Assembly: GCA_017626405.1 (NCBI GenBank)
Contig: JAGAIS010000005.1
Coordinates: 1-64,000, forward strand
Source of the DNA: Bacilli bacterium
Lineage (GTDB): Bacteria > Bacillota_I > Bacilli_A > RF39 > UBA660
Direction: 5' to 3'
DNA: 64,000 bases
A program made the position numbers and the translations under genes. The notes below the pieces were generated by a model that had not been told where the DNA came from, did no database searches, and was given only the letters and a program-made list of their open reading frames with translations. Shown one piece after another: positions 1-8,813 of the stretch. How positions within the stretch are numbered: position 1 is the stretch's first letter; each line of letters starts with the position of its first letter.

Positions 1-115
1 TAAGAGTTATTTGACTTGATTTAGTATATGGTACTTTCAATGGATTCGTACTAAATGAAACATAGCTTCCACTGAATGTTACATTATATAATTGGGGCTC
101 ATAATGCGCATACAT
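1..115 (-). CDS. 5' end of a divergent gene running off the left edge
   Basis: An open frame starts with ATG at 115 on the minus strand and stays open to the window edge (38 codons). An AAGGA ribosome binding site lies 7 bases upstream (minus-strand reading of 127-123), and a TATAAT-like box sits just above it. The visible residues include VTFSGSYVSF and are rich in Ser, Thr, Tyr and Val, like a beta-strand surface or phage structural protein, but this is too little to name. It is divergent from the recombinase at 205. If real, it may belong to the same mobile element or flank it. The binding site supports it; the short length keeps confidence low. Confidence 0.4.
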   Translation of the reverse strand, partial: MYAHYEPQLYNVTFSGSYVSFSTNPLKVPYTKSSQITL

Positions 116-204
116 TTTTGTGTCCTTAATTATATTAATTTATTACTAAAATTTGTAAAATTTATTAAAAATTCTTATAATATACATTTGGAAGAAGGGG
201 TATT

Positions 205-1158
205 ATGGAAAAAACTTATAAAGATTGGATAGAAATATGGTTAGAGAATAAAAAGTATTATATTAAGGAATCTACTTATGCTAGCTATGAAAACAATATA
301 TATAATTATGTTATTCCTCTATTAGGGGATTACAAATTATCCGAATTAAATCACAATTTAATTCAAGACTATGTTCTTGAGTTATCTCAACATGGTAGGA
401 AAAGAGATCAAAAAGGATTATCTAACAAAACTATAAAAGACACGATTATGGTAGTAAAATCAACAATTCACGCTGCAGTTAATGAACATTTAATAACACC
501 TTTTGATTTAAAGTTTAATTATCCGAAAGAGGATTTTAAGAAAAGTATTTCAACTTTAAATAGTGTTCAACAAAGAAGATTAACTAAATATTTAGTTAAT
601 AACTTAAACTATAAGAATCTAGGAATACTTTTATCTCTTTATACTGGAATGCGAATAGGTGAAGTATGTGCTTTAAAGTGGGGAGATATTAACTATTCTA
701 AAGAAACAATAAGTGTTAATAAAACATTACAAAGAATCTATTTAATGGATAATAAAGTATCTAAAATTGTAATATCTTCTCCAAAGACTAAGAATGCAAT
801 TAGAGAAATTCCTATAAGTAAGAAATTCTTAAGTATTCTAAGGCGAATGAAGAAAAGTGGAAATTGTTATATTTTAAGTGGAACGCCTGAATTTATAGAA
901 CCTAGATCATATAGAAGATATTATTCTAAAGTATTAAAGTTAAATAAGATTCCTCAAATTAATTATCATTCACTTAGACATACTTTTGCTACAAATTGTA
1001 TATCTATAGGAACTGATTATAAAACGGTCAGTGAGATATTAGGACATTCTAATATAGATATAACCTTAAATCTATATGTACATCCAAATTTAAAAGAGAA
1101 AAAGAAATGTATAGAGCTTATAAGTAAAATGTTATCTAATCAAATTGACATCAACTAA
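205..1158 (+). CDS. Tyrosine recombinase/integrase (phage or ICE type)
   Basis: Site-specific recombinase that would integrate or excise a mobile element through a 3'-phosphotyrosine intermediate. The N-terminal 100 residues look like the SAM-like core-binding domain. The catalytic domain shows TGMRIGEVCALKW near residue 150 (first Arg), HSLRHTFAT near 255 (His-x-x-Arg), LGHSNI near 280 (His) and the nucleophile Tyr in NLYVHP near 290, so the full R-H-R-H-Y set is present. At 317 aa it is a little short of Tn916-type integrases (about 400 aa) and lacks their arm-binding domain. GAAGAAGGGG precedes the ATG. It is divergent from the gene at the left edge. No att repeat or tRNA target could be paired within the window. 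Confidence 0.9.
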   Translation: MEKTYKDWIEIWLENKKYYIKESTYASYENNIYNYVIPLLGDYKLSELNHNLIQDYVLELSQHGRKRDQKGLSNKTIKDTIMVVKSTIHAAVNEHLITPFDLKFNYPKEDFKKSISTLNSVQQRRLTKYLVNNLNYKNLGILLSLYTGMRIGEVCALKWGDINYSKETISVNKTLQRIYLMDNKVSKIVISSPKTKNAIREIPISKKFLSILRRMKKSGNCYILSGTPEFIEPRSYRRYYSKVLKLNKIPQINYHSLRHTFATNCISIGTDYKTVSEILGHSNIDITLNLYVHPNLKEKKKCIELISKMLSNQIDIN

Positions 1159-1214
1159 TTAGATAATTAATGCTTTTATAAAATTTATATTTTATAATAA
1201 ATATAGGTGATAAC

Positions 1215-1973
1215 ATGGATTTTAAAGATATATTAACAAAGAATGAAGAATTGAATAACATATATCTAGGTTTTAGAGATAAAGAATTATTGAGTATCGA
1301 TATTAATAATAGTCCGTCTATTATTATTACGGGAGAGACTGGATCTGGTAAATCAATTCTCTTAGATCAAATTATATTACAACTTATGAACAAATATACT
1401 TCTCTTGAAATGAATCTTATTAGTATTGATACATCGGGAGTTGAACTTAATCATTATTTAAATACCAGATATAATTTATATAATGCAATGAATGATATAG
1501 ATAAATCTATTGTACTAATATCTAAATTATTAAAGATAATTGAAGAGAGAAAAGAATTATTGAAGGAGAATAATTGTCTAACTGTTGATGAATACAATAA
1601 ATATGTAAGTGATAAACTTCCTTTGATAGTATTTGCTATAGATGACGATAATTCACTTCTTAAGAATCCTGATATTGAAAAAATGTTAACAGGTATTATT
1701 ACCAATTTAACAGGATTAAGAATATTATTTATTTTAGTAACTAGTGATGTTGATAATAAATTCTTTACTACGGATTCTAATCTATTTGCATCGACATTGA
1801 TATCTTTCGATTATGCAGGTAGTACTGAAGCTATTAATGCTAATTTGATCGGATCTGAAAATTTAGCTATTGGGGAATTTATGATTAATTCTAAAAATAT
1901 TACAGGAATATATCATAACTTTGAATTTGATGACGATATTATAAAGAGTGTAGTGGAGACTAAAGAATGTTAG
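1215..1973 (+). CDS. Stand-alone FtsK/HerA-like P-loop ATPase
   Basis: A single RecA-fold ATPase domain of 252 aa. Walker A GETGSGKS lies near residues 40-47 and Walker B PLIVFAIDDD near 136-145, followed by a NLTGLRILFILVTS strand that fits the sensor segment of FtsK/SpoIIIE ATPases. It lacks the membrane anchor, linker and gamma DNA-recognition domain of true FtsK. The layout resembles one ATPase module cut from FtsK, SpoIIIE or EssC. AGGTGA precedes the ATG. Its 3' end overlaps the next gene by 7 bases, implying translational coupling. The substrate is unknown. It could be a transfer protein of an element carrying the recombinase at 205, or a host gene; the sequence does not decide. Confidence 0.7.
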   Translation: MDFKDILTKNEELNNIYLGFRDKELLSIDINNSPSIIITGETGSGKSILLDQIILQLMNKYTSLEMNLISIDTSGVELNHYLNTRYNLYNAMNDIDKSIVLISKLLKIIEERKELLKENNCLTVDEYNKYVSDKLPLIVFAIDDDNSLLKNPDIEKMLTGIITNLTGLRILFILVTSDVDNKFFTTDSNLFASTLISFDYAGSTEAINANLIGSENLAIGEFMINSKNITGIYHNFEFDDDIIKSVVETKEC

Positions 1974-2407
1974 ATGAGTATTTAAGTAATACTGATTCTC
2001 TAACCTGTTATTTAAAATATTTTGTAAAAGATTTAAAAGGTAAAAGAATACTAGATTATAGTTCAGCAAAAGGTATAATACAAAAAGAACTAGAATCACT
2101 TGATTGTAGAGTCGTTAATATAAATGATTATTCATCTGGAAAGTTTGATGGCATAGTAATAAATAATATAGATAATAATTATGATAGAGTTCTATTTGAT
2201 AATTTATATAATCTATTATATGAAGAGGGAAGAGTGCTATTAATAATGCATGTTCAAAAGTCCGATAAATGCTTTGATGATGAAACCGAAGATGAATATA
2301 TAAGTAAAACAAAAGAAACAATTAAAGATAAGTTTTTGATTAAAGAAGAACTGGTAAGTGGATCTTCTTGGAAATTCTTAATAATTTTAAAAAACACTAT
2401 TAAATGA
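1967..2407 (+). CDS. Small degenerate class I methyltransferase-like protein
   Basis: At 146 aa it has the strand-helix rhythm of the first half of a Rossmann methyltransferase: KGKRILDYSSAKG occupies the place of the SAM-binding glycine loop, then a strand ending VVNIND (acidic ribose-binding position) and an EEGRVLLIMHV strand. The glycine-rich loop is poor (DYSSAKG instead of DxGxGxG), so SAM binding is doubtful. Its start overlaps the FtsK-like gene by 7 bases, so the two are probably made together. A hairpin terminator follows at once. It could be a non-catalytic SAM-fold protein; no target is suggested. Confidence 0.5.
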   Translation: MLDEYLSNTDSLTCYLKYFVKDLKGKRILDYSSAKGIIQKELESLDCRVVNINDYSSGKFDGIVINNIDNNYDRVLFDNLYNLLYEEGRVLLIMHVQKSDKCFDDETEDEYISKTKETIKDKFLIKEELVSGSSWKFLIILKNTIK

Positions 2408-2420
2408 GTGTTTTTTTTGT
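2388..2420 (+). terminator. Rho-independent terminator
   Basis: AAAACACT pairs with AGTGTTTT around a short loop, followed by eight T. It overlaps the end of the methyltransferase-like gene. Confidence 0.85.
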
Positions 2421-2467
2421 TATAATCTATATATAGAAAATATATAAGGATAAAGGAAGTGAAGATA

Positions 2468-4120
2468 ATGGGAAAATTGACAATTGAAACTGTTGAACCA
2501 GTAAAAAACGTTGACCAAACTATTAGTTTATCTGATTATCTTGCTTCTAAATATCCGGAATATGACAGTATTAAAGAATATCGTGAAACTCTCGTTATGT
2601 TCGAGTCTATTGCTAAAGACAATATAAATGAAGATGGAAATATTTCTTATAATGGCATTACTTATACAAGAGATGAGTTATTAGATATGCTAATTAATGA
2701 AGCAAAAAAGGAAAGAAGAGTATCGACAGATAAGATTGTCGATGATTTTATTGCATCATTTGCAATGTTTGATGGTTCATTAATCAATAATGGTTCTGCA
2801 ATAGATTTAGTGGAAGATATGAAGGAAAGAGCTTTTTTATCATATGACTATGAAACAAAGACTGTGGCTTATCCACCAAATAGGAGATTAACTCTAGGTG
2901 AACTATATTTTAAATATCGTACAGTTGATGTTGAAGAGCAAAACATATACACTAATGCTGAGCTTTGCCAAGATATGATCAAATATATTGATACTTCAAT
3001 TTTAGAATCCAAAATAGAGGGAATGAATACGACAGTAGAAGATTATATAATAAATACTCTTCCAAGTTTAATGTCTAATGGCTTGTCAGTTAATATGGAA
3101 GGAGAATTAATTCCTGTTCAAGTATTTGTGCGTCAAATTGTCGATCATCAATATGAATATCTTCAATCGTTAAGAGAAGAACAGGAAAGACTTCGCGATG
3201 AAGAATTAAATCGAACAAATGAAAATCCTAATCTAGTAGGTTTAATTAATGTGGCTATTAAAGGAAATGATGCTCTAGAAGTTACAACAGAAATGCCAGT
3301 ATTGCAGTCAAGTTTATTGACGGAAGAAGAGACAAATTCTCTAAAATCTTCAGCTTTAATAAGCCCTGATTATGTAAGTGTTTATTATTATTTACAAATT
3401 AGTAAATTAAAAATTTCAATTAATAAAACAACTAGTGAACATGATTTAAAATATAAAGAAAATATATTAAATGATTTAATTTCCAAAATTAAAGAAAAAG
3501 ATATGATACCTGAATTAAATTTACTTATAAATTCAGTAAGAGATTTAATTACGAAAAAGAGAAACGGATTTATTAAGGTTAATATCAATAGTGAAGAATT
3601 AATTGATATCACTCATGGAATATTAAATGAACTTAATAATTCTCTTGCCGGAATTACTTCATCTGATCAATTTATTGAATTAAATGAAAAGGCAAATGCC
3701 CTATATTTAGATTTAATTAGTAAGGGTGTTAAAGATATCCAATTAGATGCAAAAATAATATTATTCTTAAATGAATTAGAGAAAAAGAGAATGATATATG
3801 ATGCAACATTGACAAATATTTCTGCTGAAATTCAACAGATAAAATTTGACTTGGATGAACAAATGAAGAGAATTAGACAAGAAATATTAGCTATTGAATG
3901 TAATCCGACTTCTCTAAACCAATTATCGGGAAAGATAATAATGATTTCTCATTTAATTGATAAAGCAAAGACTGATGTGCTAAATGCATCTCATGACCAT
4001 CGTTTCAGTGATTATAATAATAAGTTTACTAATGATTCGCTTAATTATTATTTATCTCAACTTGAAATGTATGATGTAGCACTAGATAACATGAATAAAA
4101 TAGGGTATGGATATAGGTGA
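2468..4120 (+). CDS. Unknown coiled-coil-rich protein
   Basis: I do not recognise this 550-residue protein. It is acidic and almost wholly helical, with heptad-like stretches near residues 235-255 (YLQSLREEQERLRDEEL) and again after 430 (LDEQMKRIRQEI). There is no signal peptide and no membrane segment, so it should be cytoplasmic. A GTG at 2459 is in frame but lies inside the binding site AAGGAAGTGA; the ATG at 2468 is correctly spaced and is taken as the start. It overlaps the binding site of the next gene, with which it probably forms an operon. A TATAAT box at about 2420 gives it its own promoter after the preceding terminator. Confidence 0.75.
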   Translation: MGKLTIETVEPVKNVDQTISLSDYLASKYPEYDSIKEYRETLVMFESIAKDNINEDGNISYNGITYTRDELLDMLINEAKKERRVSTDKIVDDFIASFAMFDGSLINNGSAIDLVEDMKERAFLSYDYETKTVAYPPNRRLTLGELYFKYRTVDVEEQNIYTNAELCQDMIKYIDTSILESKIEGMNTTVEDYIINTLPSLMSNGLSVNMEGELIPVQVFVRQIVDHQYEYLQSLREEQERLRDEELNRTNENPNLVGLINVAIKGNDALEVTTEMPVLQSSLLTEEETNSLKSSALISPDYVSVYYYLQISKLKISINKTTSEHDLKYKENILNDLISKIKEKDMIPELNLLINSVRDLITKKRNGFIKVNINSEELIDITHGILNELNNSLAGITSSDQFIELNEKANALYLDLISKGVKDIQLDAKIILFLNELEKKRMIYDATLTNISAEIQQIKFDLDEQMKRIRQEILAIECNPTSLNQLSGKIIMISHLIDKAKTDVLNASHDHRFSDYNNKFTNDSLNYYLSQLEMYDVALDNMNKIGYGYR

Positions 4121-4124
4121 TAAA

Positions 4125-4535
4125 ATGAATGACGAATTCAAAGAAATATATGAGATATTATCAACAGATCGCGATGATGTAAAAAAAATTAAAGGAGACT
4201 ACCAAAGAGATATAGCCGACTTACTAGGTAAGATTAGAGGATATCACATTAATAATGTGGATATTTCCGATGACTATGATTTAGAACACGACTTTGATAA
4301 ATATAAATTAGATGATACATTCTTAAGATTTACTATTAATGATGAAGCAATCGAATATAAAATAGTATTGTTGCAGGGATATCTTCAAGATTTATTTCTC
4401 GAAAAGAAATTTAATGAATATCGCAGACAAAAAGAAGAAAAATTAACTAAAAACGAGTATCTTGAATACACTCATAATTCATCAGTTAAGGGCGATAAAA
4501 TATCTGCTTGGTATCAAGAATTTATGAACAAATAA
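4125..4535 (+). CDS. Unknown small acidic cytoplasmic protein
   Basis: 136 residues, charged, no membrane segment, with no motif I can place. An in-frame ATG at 4107 exists, but the upstream gene's final codons contain AGGTGA ideally spaced for the ATG at 4125, so that start is used. The upstream stop TGA is part of the binding site, which implies tight coupling with the 550-residue coiled-coil protein; the two may work together. The tail (SAWYQEFMNK) runs straight into a terminator hairpin. Confidence 0.7.
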   Translation: MNDEFKEIYEILSTDRDDVKKIKGDYQRDIADLLGKIRGYHINNVDISDDYDLEHDFDKYKLDDTFLRFTINDEAIEYKIVLLQGYLQDLFLEKKFNEYRRQKEEKLTKNEYLEYTHNSSVKGDKISAWYQEFMNK

Positions 4536-4560
4536 AAAACGCTTATGCGTTTTTATTTTT
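4534..4560. terminator. Bidirectional terminator between convergent genes
   Basis: AAAAACGC and GCGTTTTT pair around TTAT, with A-rich and T-rich flanks that serve the plus gene ending at 4535 and the minus gene ending at 4543. Confidence 0.85.
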
Positions 4561-5733
4561 GTATAAAATATCGATATCAACATCAGCATTTATACCATCA
4601 ATTTTCCCAATACAACTCATTTGCCATATATAATAAGGCCCTGCATAGCTGGTATGATTAGTATAATGTGCTAACCAAACGGCCTCATTATTCTTATTTT
4701 CCCAAATGTTCTCCAAATAGAATTTGCTACTATATAACATTGGTTTATAACCATTTGCTTTTACGTAAGTGGCAAAAGCATCGAATACATTATTAAGTTC
4801 ATGAATATTAATTTTATACTTTCTAAACTTCGACCAATTTTCCCAATCGAATGCAATTCCCAAGTCTAATTTCTCTCCATGTAAGTTTTTTACAACCCAT
4901 TTAGCATGTTCGATAGCCTTATCAACATTAGTTGCACTACTATAGACATATACACCAATCTTTAATCCTACTTTCTTAGCACCCTCAATATTCTTTAAGT
5001 AATAACTATCCATCGATAAATCTTTATTTATATCAGAATTAATACCAATTCTTATGATTACAAATTCGCAACCAGCATTTTTAATTTTTTCAAAATCAAT
5101 ATCACCTTGATATCTCGATATATCAATACCAATCATAGTACTATCGTTTTTATGATTCTCTATAACATCACTAAATTTTAAATTTTGTTTTTCTTGTTTT
5201 ACTTTGTTAGTTGTCTCATACTTTTCAATTACATTAACAGTCAATTTTTTTCTTCTTTCATTATTAGAAGAATCAGTAATTACATATTCTACTAAATATT
5301 TTCCAACATTCTTATTATCAATAATTCCATCAATTCGACATTTAGGTTCTCTATCATAATTATCGCCAAATACTATATCATCGCAAAAATTAGTTTTGCC
5401 ATTTAATAGTATAGTTCGATAACCACTAGCACTTATATACTTTGGTGCTTGTTTATCAACCACTTTATATTTTAATTGATAAATATAATTCTTTCCTTTG
5501 TATTTAAGGGGGACTTCTATTATCTTATTACCTATTGAATTAGTTGATATATCAATGCCATTTAAATCCAGTTCTGCATTAGAAGATAAGTTGAAATCTT
5601 TTATATCTACTTTTTCATATACTTCTATTTCATCAATACTTTTATTTACCCATACATCGTCCGGAAGTTTATATTTATTGTTACATCCAGTAAGTAAAAA
5701 TAATATTATAAATACTAAAAGGATTTTTTTCAT
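4543..5733 (-). CDS. Lipoprotein with C-terminal GH25 lysozyme domain
   Basis: Probable secreted, lipid-anchored muramidase. The N-terminus is a lipoprotein signal (MKKILLVFIILFLLTGC, lipobox LLTGC, Cys about residue 17). Residues 20-170 look like two small beta-sandwich (Ig-like) repeats, one ending LKYKVVDKQAP and one YVITDSSNN. From about 200 comes the GH25 (Cpl-1-like) barrel: IGIDISRYQGDIDF with the catalytic Asp, then FVIIRIG, GVYVYS, FDWEN and DVDID at the end. An in-frame ATG lies at 5760, but the lipoprotein signal and the GTGATG site favour 5733. It would cut the glycan strand of peptidoglycan, for remodelling or competition. It is convergent with the gene before it and shares a terminator with it. 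Confidence 0.9.
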   Translation of the reverse strand: MKKILLVFIILFLLTGCNNKYKLPDDVWVNKSIDEIEVYEKVDIKDFNLSSNAELDLNGIDISTNSIGNKIIEVPLKYKGKNYIYQLKYKVVDKQAPKYISASGYRTILLNGKTNFCDDIVFGDNYDREPKCRIDGIIDNKNVGKYLVEYVITDSSNNERRKKLTVNVIEKYETTNKVKQEKQNLKFSDVIENHKNDSTMIGIDISRYQGDIDFEKIKNAGCEFVIIRIGINSDINKDLSMDSYYLKNIEGAKKVGLKIGVYVYSSATNVDKAIEHAKWVVKNLHGEKLDLGIAFDWENWSKFRKYKINIHELNNVFDAFATYVKANGYKPMLYSSKFYLENIWENKNNEAVWLAHYTNHTSYAGPYYIWQMSCIGKIDGINADVDIDILYKNKNA

Positions 5734-5802
5734 AATCATCACACAACTATTATATAACATAAATTGCCTTTATGATATAATTATATGCATGGAAGTGATT
5801 TT

Positions 5803-6375
5803 ATGACCATAACTAAATATGATATAAAATGTCCTAAATGTAATTCGAAAAATAGATTCAAAGTGAATGATGAACTTGATGATATTAAAATAGATGATGT
5901 AATTAATCGAAGTATTTTTCATCTATCATGTAAAAAATGTAATCAGGATATTTATGTCGAATATCCATTTAAAATATCTAATGAAAGATTCATTATACAT
6001 TATACTCCAATGAAAAAAGAGGAGATTCAAGATGATTATCGTGAGTATATGAGAATATGTGATACATTTGATGATTTAAAAGAAAAACTAATGATATATA
6101 ATGATAACTTAAACGATATTATAGTAGAATTTATTAAGGATTTTCTGCTTAATCAAATGGATAATGAACTTAAAAGTAATTCTACTGAATTAAGATATAA
6201 TGGCATTGAAGGCGAAAACATTTTATTCTCCATTATAGATCAGGATAAGATAATAGGTTGCAATAAAGTCTTCTATGATAATTTAATGAAAAAGATGAAA
6301 TTTAAAAAAAATAAAAAATGTGTATTAATAGATAAGAATACATATCATAAGTATTATAAGATGAGGTTGTTTTAA
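5803..6375 (+). CDS. CpXC-like zinc-ribbon protein
   Basis: 190 residues. The N-terminal third carries two Cys-x-x-Cys knuckles, CPKCNS and CKKCNQ, about 35 residues apart and consistent with one zinc ribbon of the CpXC type; the rest is helical without a motif. An upstream in-frame ATG at 5785 is passed over because GGAAGTGAT is well spaced for the ATG at 5803. The stop codon overlaps the start of the ABC-F gene (TAATG), so the two are co-translated. A TATAAT at 5775-5780 is the likely promoter. Function unknown. Confidence 0.7.
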   Translation: MTITKYDIKCPKCNSKNRFKVNDELDDIKIDDVINRSIFHLSCKKCNQDIYVEYPFKISNERFIIHYTPMKKEEIQDDYREYMRICDTFDDLKEKLMIYNDNLNDIIVEFIKDFLLNQMDNELKSNSTELRYNGIEGENILFSIIDQDKIIGCNKVFYDNLMKKMKFKKNKKCVLIDKNTYHKYYKMRLF

Positions 6376-8285
6376 TGAAATATTCAATTAGAAATGGATC
6401 AGTAACATTAAGTGGAAATACCATTCTTGAAGAAGTTGATTTTGAGGTTAATTCTCGCGAACACATTGCGATCGTTGGACCTAATGGAGCCGGAAAGACA
6501 ACCCTTTTAAATGCTATTATAAATCCCGAATTGTTTGATGAAGGAATAGGTGACGAAAAATTCAACATAACAAAAATAGGTGAATTTAACATTGGCTTTT
6601 TGAAGCAAATTGAGTTTAAAGATGATCGTGAGTTATTGATTGATATTGTAAGGGAACCATTTAAAGAACTTATAAATATGGAGAAAAAAATTCAAAATTT
6701 AGTTGAAGAAATGAATACCAATAACTCTAATGAATTAATAAAAAAATACACGGATACAATAGAAAATTTTAAATTGTTAGGAGGTTACTCATATAAGAAA
6801 GAATATGAAGTAATGTTAAATAAATTTGGGTTTACAGAAGCCGATAAAGAAAAAGCTATTTCATCATTTAGTGGTGGTGAGAAAACTAAAATTGCCTTTA
6901 TCAAACTACTTTTATCTAAACCGGATTTATTAATACTAGATGAACCAACTAACCACTTAGATATTAAAACTATTGAATGGTTAGAAGAATACTTGGCAAA
7001 TTATAAAGGTGCGATAATCATCGTTTCACATGATCGCATGTTTATCAACAATATTGCTAGCATTATTTACGATATCGATTATGGAAGAGTTATTAAATAC
7101 AACGGTAATTACTCGTTCTTTGAAAAAACTAAGAAGGCAAATTATGAGAAGTTACTTCATGACTATGAAGCTCAACAAAGAGAAATCAAAAGATTAACGT
7201 CTATATACGAAAGATTTAGAAATAAACCTACTAAAGCAAGTATGGCACTTTCAAAATTACACCAAGTTGAAAAGATGGAATTAATTGACAAGCCAAATAA
7301 AATCGATATGAAGACATTTAAGACAAATCTTGACTCAATTGAGCAATCCGTAAAAAGAGTATTAGTAGCGAAAGATTTAGTAATAGGCTATGACAAACCA
7401 CTAGCAAAATTGAATTTCGAAATAATGAGAGGTAAAAAAATAGGCATTATAGGTGCAAATGGAACAGGTAAATCAACTTTGTTAAAAACTCTTCATGGGG
7501 TAATAACTCCACTCGATGGAGAATTAAGTTATGGACTAAAGGTTCTTCCAGGCTACTTTGATCAATCATTAGAGTTTATTACTGACTCATGTGTATTAAC
7601 AGAAATGCGCGAATATAACAAGGAACTAACTGAATTGCAAGCACGAAGTGCACTTGGTTCATTTCTATTCAAAGGAGAAGATGTCTACAAAGACTTATCC
7701 ATCCTTTCTGGTGGCGAAAAAGTCCGTCTTCAATTATGCAAGATACTCTATAATAAACCTAATTTTCTTATTTTAGATGAACCAACAAATCACATGGATA
7801 TTGCATCGAAAGAACATTTAGAGGATATCCTGACTGAATATAAGGGAACTATTATTTTTGTATCTCACGACCGATATTTTGTTGAAAAAATAGCTGATGA
7901 ATTAATCGTATTTGAAGAATCCGGTGCAAGTTATTATCCATTTGGATATGGAGAGTATCTTGAAAAAATTAGAAAGAAACAACCTATAGTTGAAACAAAG
8001 AAAGTTAAAAAAATGATAGAGAAAGCTAAAATAGTAGAAGACAAAAGAGAAAAGAAAGTAAGCCGCGAAAAAGAACTTCAAATAATTGAAAATAATATTA
8101 TTAAGCACGAATCTCGCATTGCTTCATTAAATCAAGAATTATTTTCAAGTGATGTCATAAATGATTTTGCAAAGATTAATAGTATTCAATCAAAAATAGA
8201 TTTATTGAATCAAGAATTAGCTGAATTAAATGACAATTGGGAAAAACTAACCGATGAAATATTAACCGAAAAAAATCAGGACTAA
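6375..8285 (+). CDS. ABC-F family ATPase (YdiF/Uup-like)
   Basis: Soluble ABC-F protein of 636 aa with two nucleotide-binding domains and no membrane domain. Walker A motifs are GPNGAGKTT (about residue 35) and GANGTGKST (about 360). Signatures are FSGGEK (165) and LSGGEK (444), each followed by LILDEPTNHLDI or LILDEPTNHMDI and SHDR switch motifs. The linker between the domains is long and charged, and the C-terminus is a Lys/Glu-rich coiled coil as in YdiF and Uup. ABC-F proteins bind the ribosomal E site and help stalled ribosomes; some give antibiotic protection. The length and C-terminal coil fit a housekeeping YdiF-like member better than a resistance factor. Confidence 0.92.
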   Translation: MKYSIRNGSVTLSGNTILEEVDFEVNSREHIAIVGPNGAGKTTLLNAIINPELFDEGIGDEKFNITKIGEFNIGFLKQIEFKDDRELLIDIVREPFKELINMEKKIQNLVEEMNTNNSNELIKKYTDTIENFKLLGGYSYKKEYEVMLNKFGFTEADKEKAISSFSGGEKTKIAFIKLLLSKPDLLILDEPTNHLDIKTIEWLEEYLANYKGAIIIVSHDRMFINNIASIIYDIDYGRVIKYNGNYSFFEKTKKANYEKLLHDYEAQQREIKRLTSIYERFRNKPTKASMALSKLHQVEKMELIDKPNKIDMKTFKTNLDSIEQSVKRVLVAKDLVIGYDKPLAKLNFEIMRGKKIGIIGANGTGKSTLLKTLHGVITPLDGELSYGLKVLPGYFDQSLEFITDSCVLTEMREYNKELTELQARSALGSFLFKGEDVYKDLSILSGGEKVRLQLCKILYNKPNFLILDEPTNHMDIASKEHLEDILTEYKGTIIFVSHDRYFVEKIADELIVFEESGASYYPFGYGEYLEKIRKKQPIVETKKVKKMIEKAKIVEDKREKKVSREKELQIIENNIIKHESRIASLNQELFSSDVINDFAKINSIQSKIDLLNQELAELNDNWEKLTDEILTEKNQD

Positions 8286-8530
8286 CAATCCTGATTTAAT
8301 TTTTTGCACAATTTATCAACTTCAGTTTTATTAACATCTTCAACTTTATAGTATCCAATATTTACCATGTCTTGATATATTTCTTCTTGCATTTCGAGAT
8401 TGTAATCAAGACCATCTAACATTGCTTTTCTAACATTCTTATTGCTAGATTCCACCACAGCATTGGTATAGAGCATAACAAGCGATTTAGTAAGTGTTAA
8501 ATAATTAGTTAGTTCCTCTTTTTCACTCAT
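8282..8530 (-). CDS. CotF-type spore coat protein
   Basis: 82 residues resembling the Coat F domain: NYLTLTKSLVMLYTNAVVESSN followed by MQEEIYQDMVNIGYYKVED, the two-helix ferritin-like pattern of spore coat F proteins. The match to the family phrases SS..N and MQxEIYxxMxxxGxY is good. It would sit in the mother-cell-made spore coat. Its start overlaps the stop of the small gene upstream on the same strand (TAATG), so the two are co-translated. Its last bases overlap the end of the convergent ABC-F gene. Confidence 0.8.
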   Translation of the reverse strand: MSEKEELTNYLTLTKSLVMLYTNAVVESSNKNVRKAMLDGLDYNLEMQEEIYQDMVNIGYYKVEDVNKTEVDKLCKKLNQDC

Positions 8531-8709
8531 TATTTGTCACCTCCAAGGAGTTTCATTAATTTATTTACCATAGTTTGATGTGTATCAATCTGATCTTGTA
8601 GCTTTTTCGCATACTTTTCATCATCAATTTGATTGTTTTCTAGTGCTGCAATTATAAGCCTTTCATGATTGATGACATCTTCAATATAATTTAATTCTTT
8701 TTGAGTCAT
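8530..8709 (-). CDS. Small helical protein paired with the CotF-type gene
   Basis: A 59-residue frame starting at 8709 with a strong GGAGGG site, 5 bases from the ATG. The product begins MTQKELNYIEDVINHERLII and ends KLMKLLGGDK; it is all helix and charged, with the same size and spacing as half of a ferritin-like coat domain. Its stop overlaps the ATG of the CotF-type gene and the GGAGGTG near its own end is that gene's binding site, which is good evidence that it is translated. The likely role is a spore coat or coat-assembly protein by association; not otherwise recognised. Confidence 0.75.
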   Translation of the reverse strand: MTQKELNYIEDVINHERLIIAALENNQIDDEKYAKKLQDQIDTHQTMVNKLMKLLGGDK

Positions 8710-8813
8710 ATTAATCCCTCCACTATTAGTATGGCTGAAATTAGAAAATTTATTCTATTGCTTATTATTTTTTAATGACTTATAATAATGATTACTTTTA
8801 AGGGGGATTCTAA

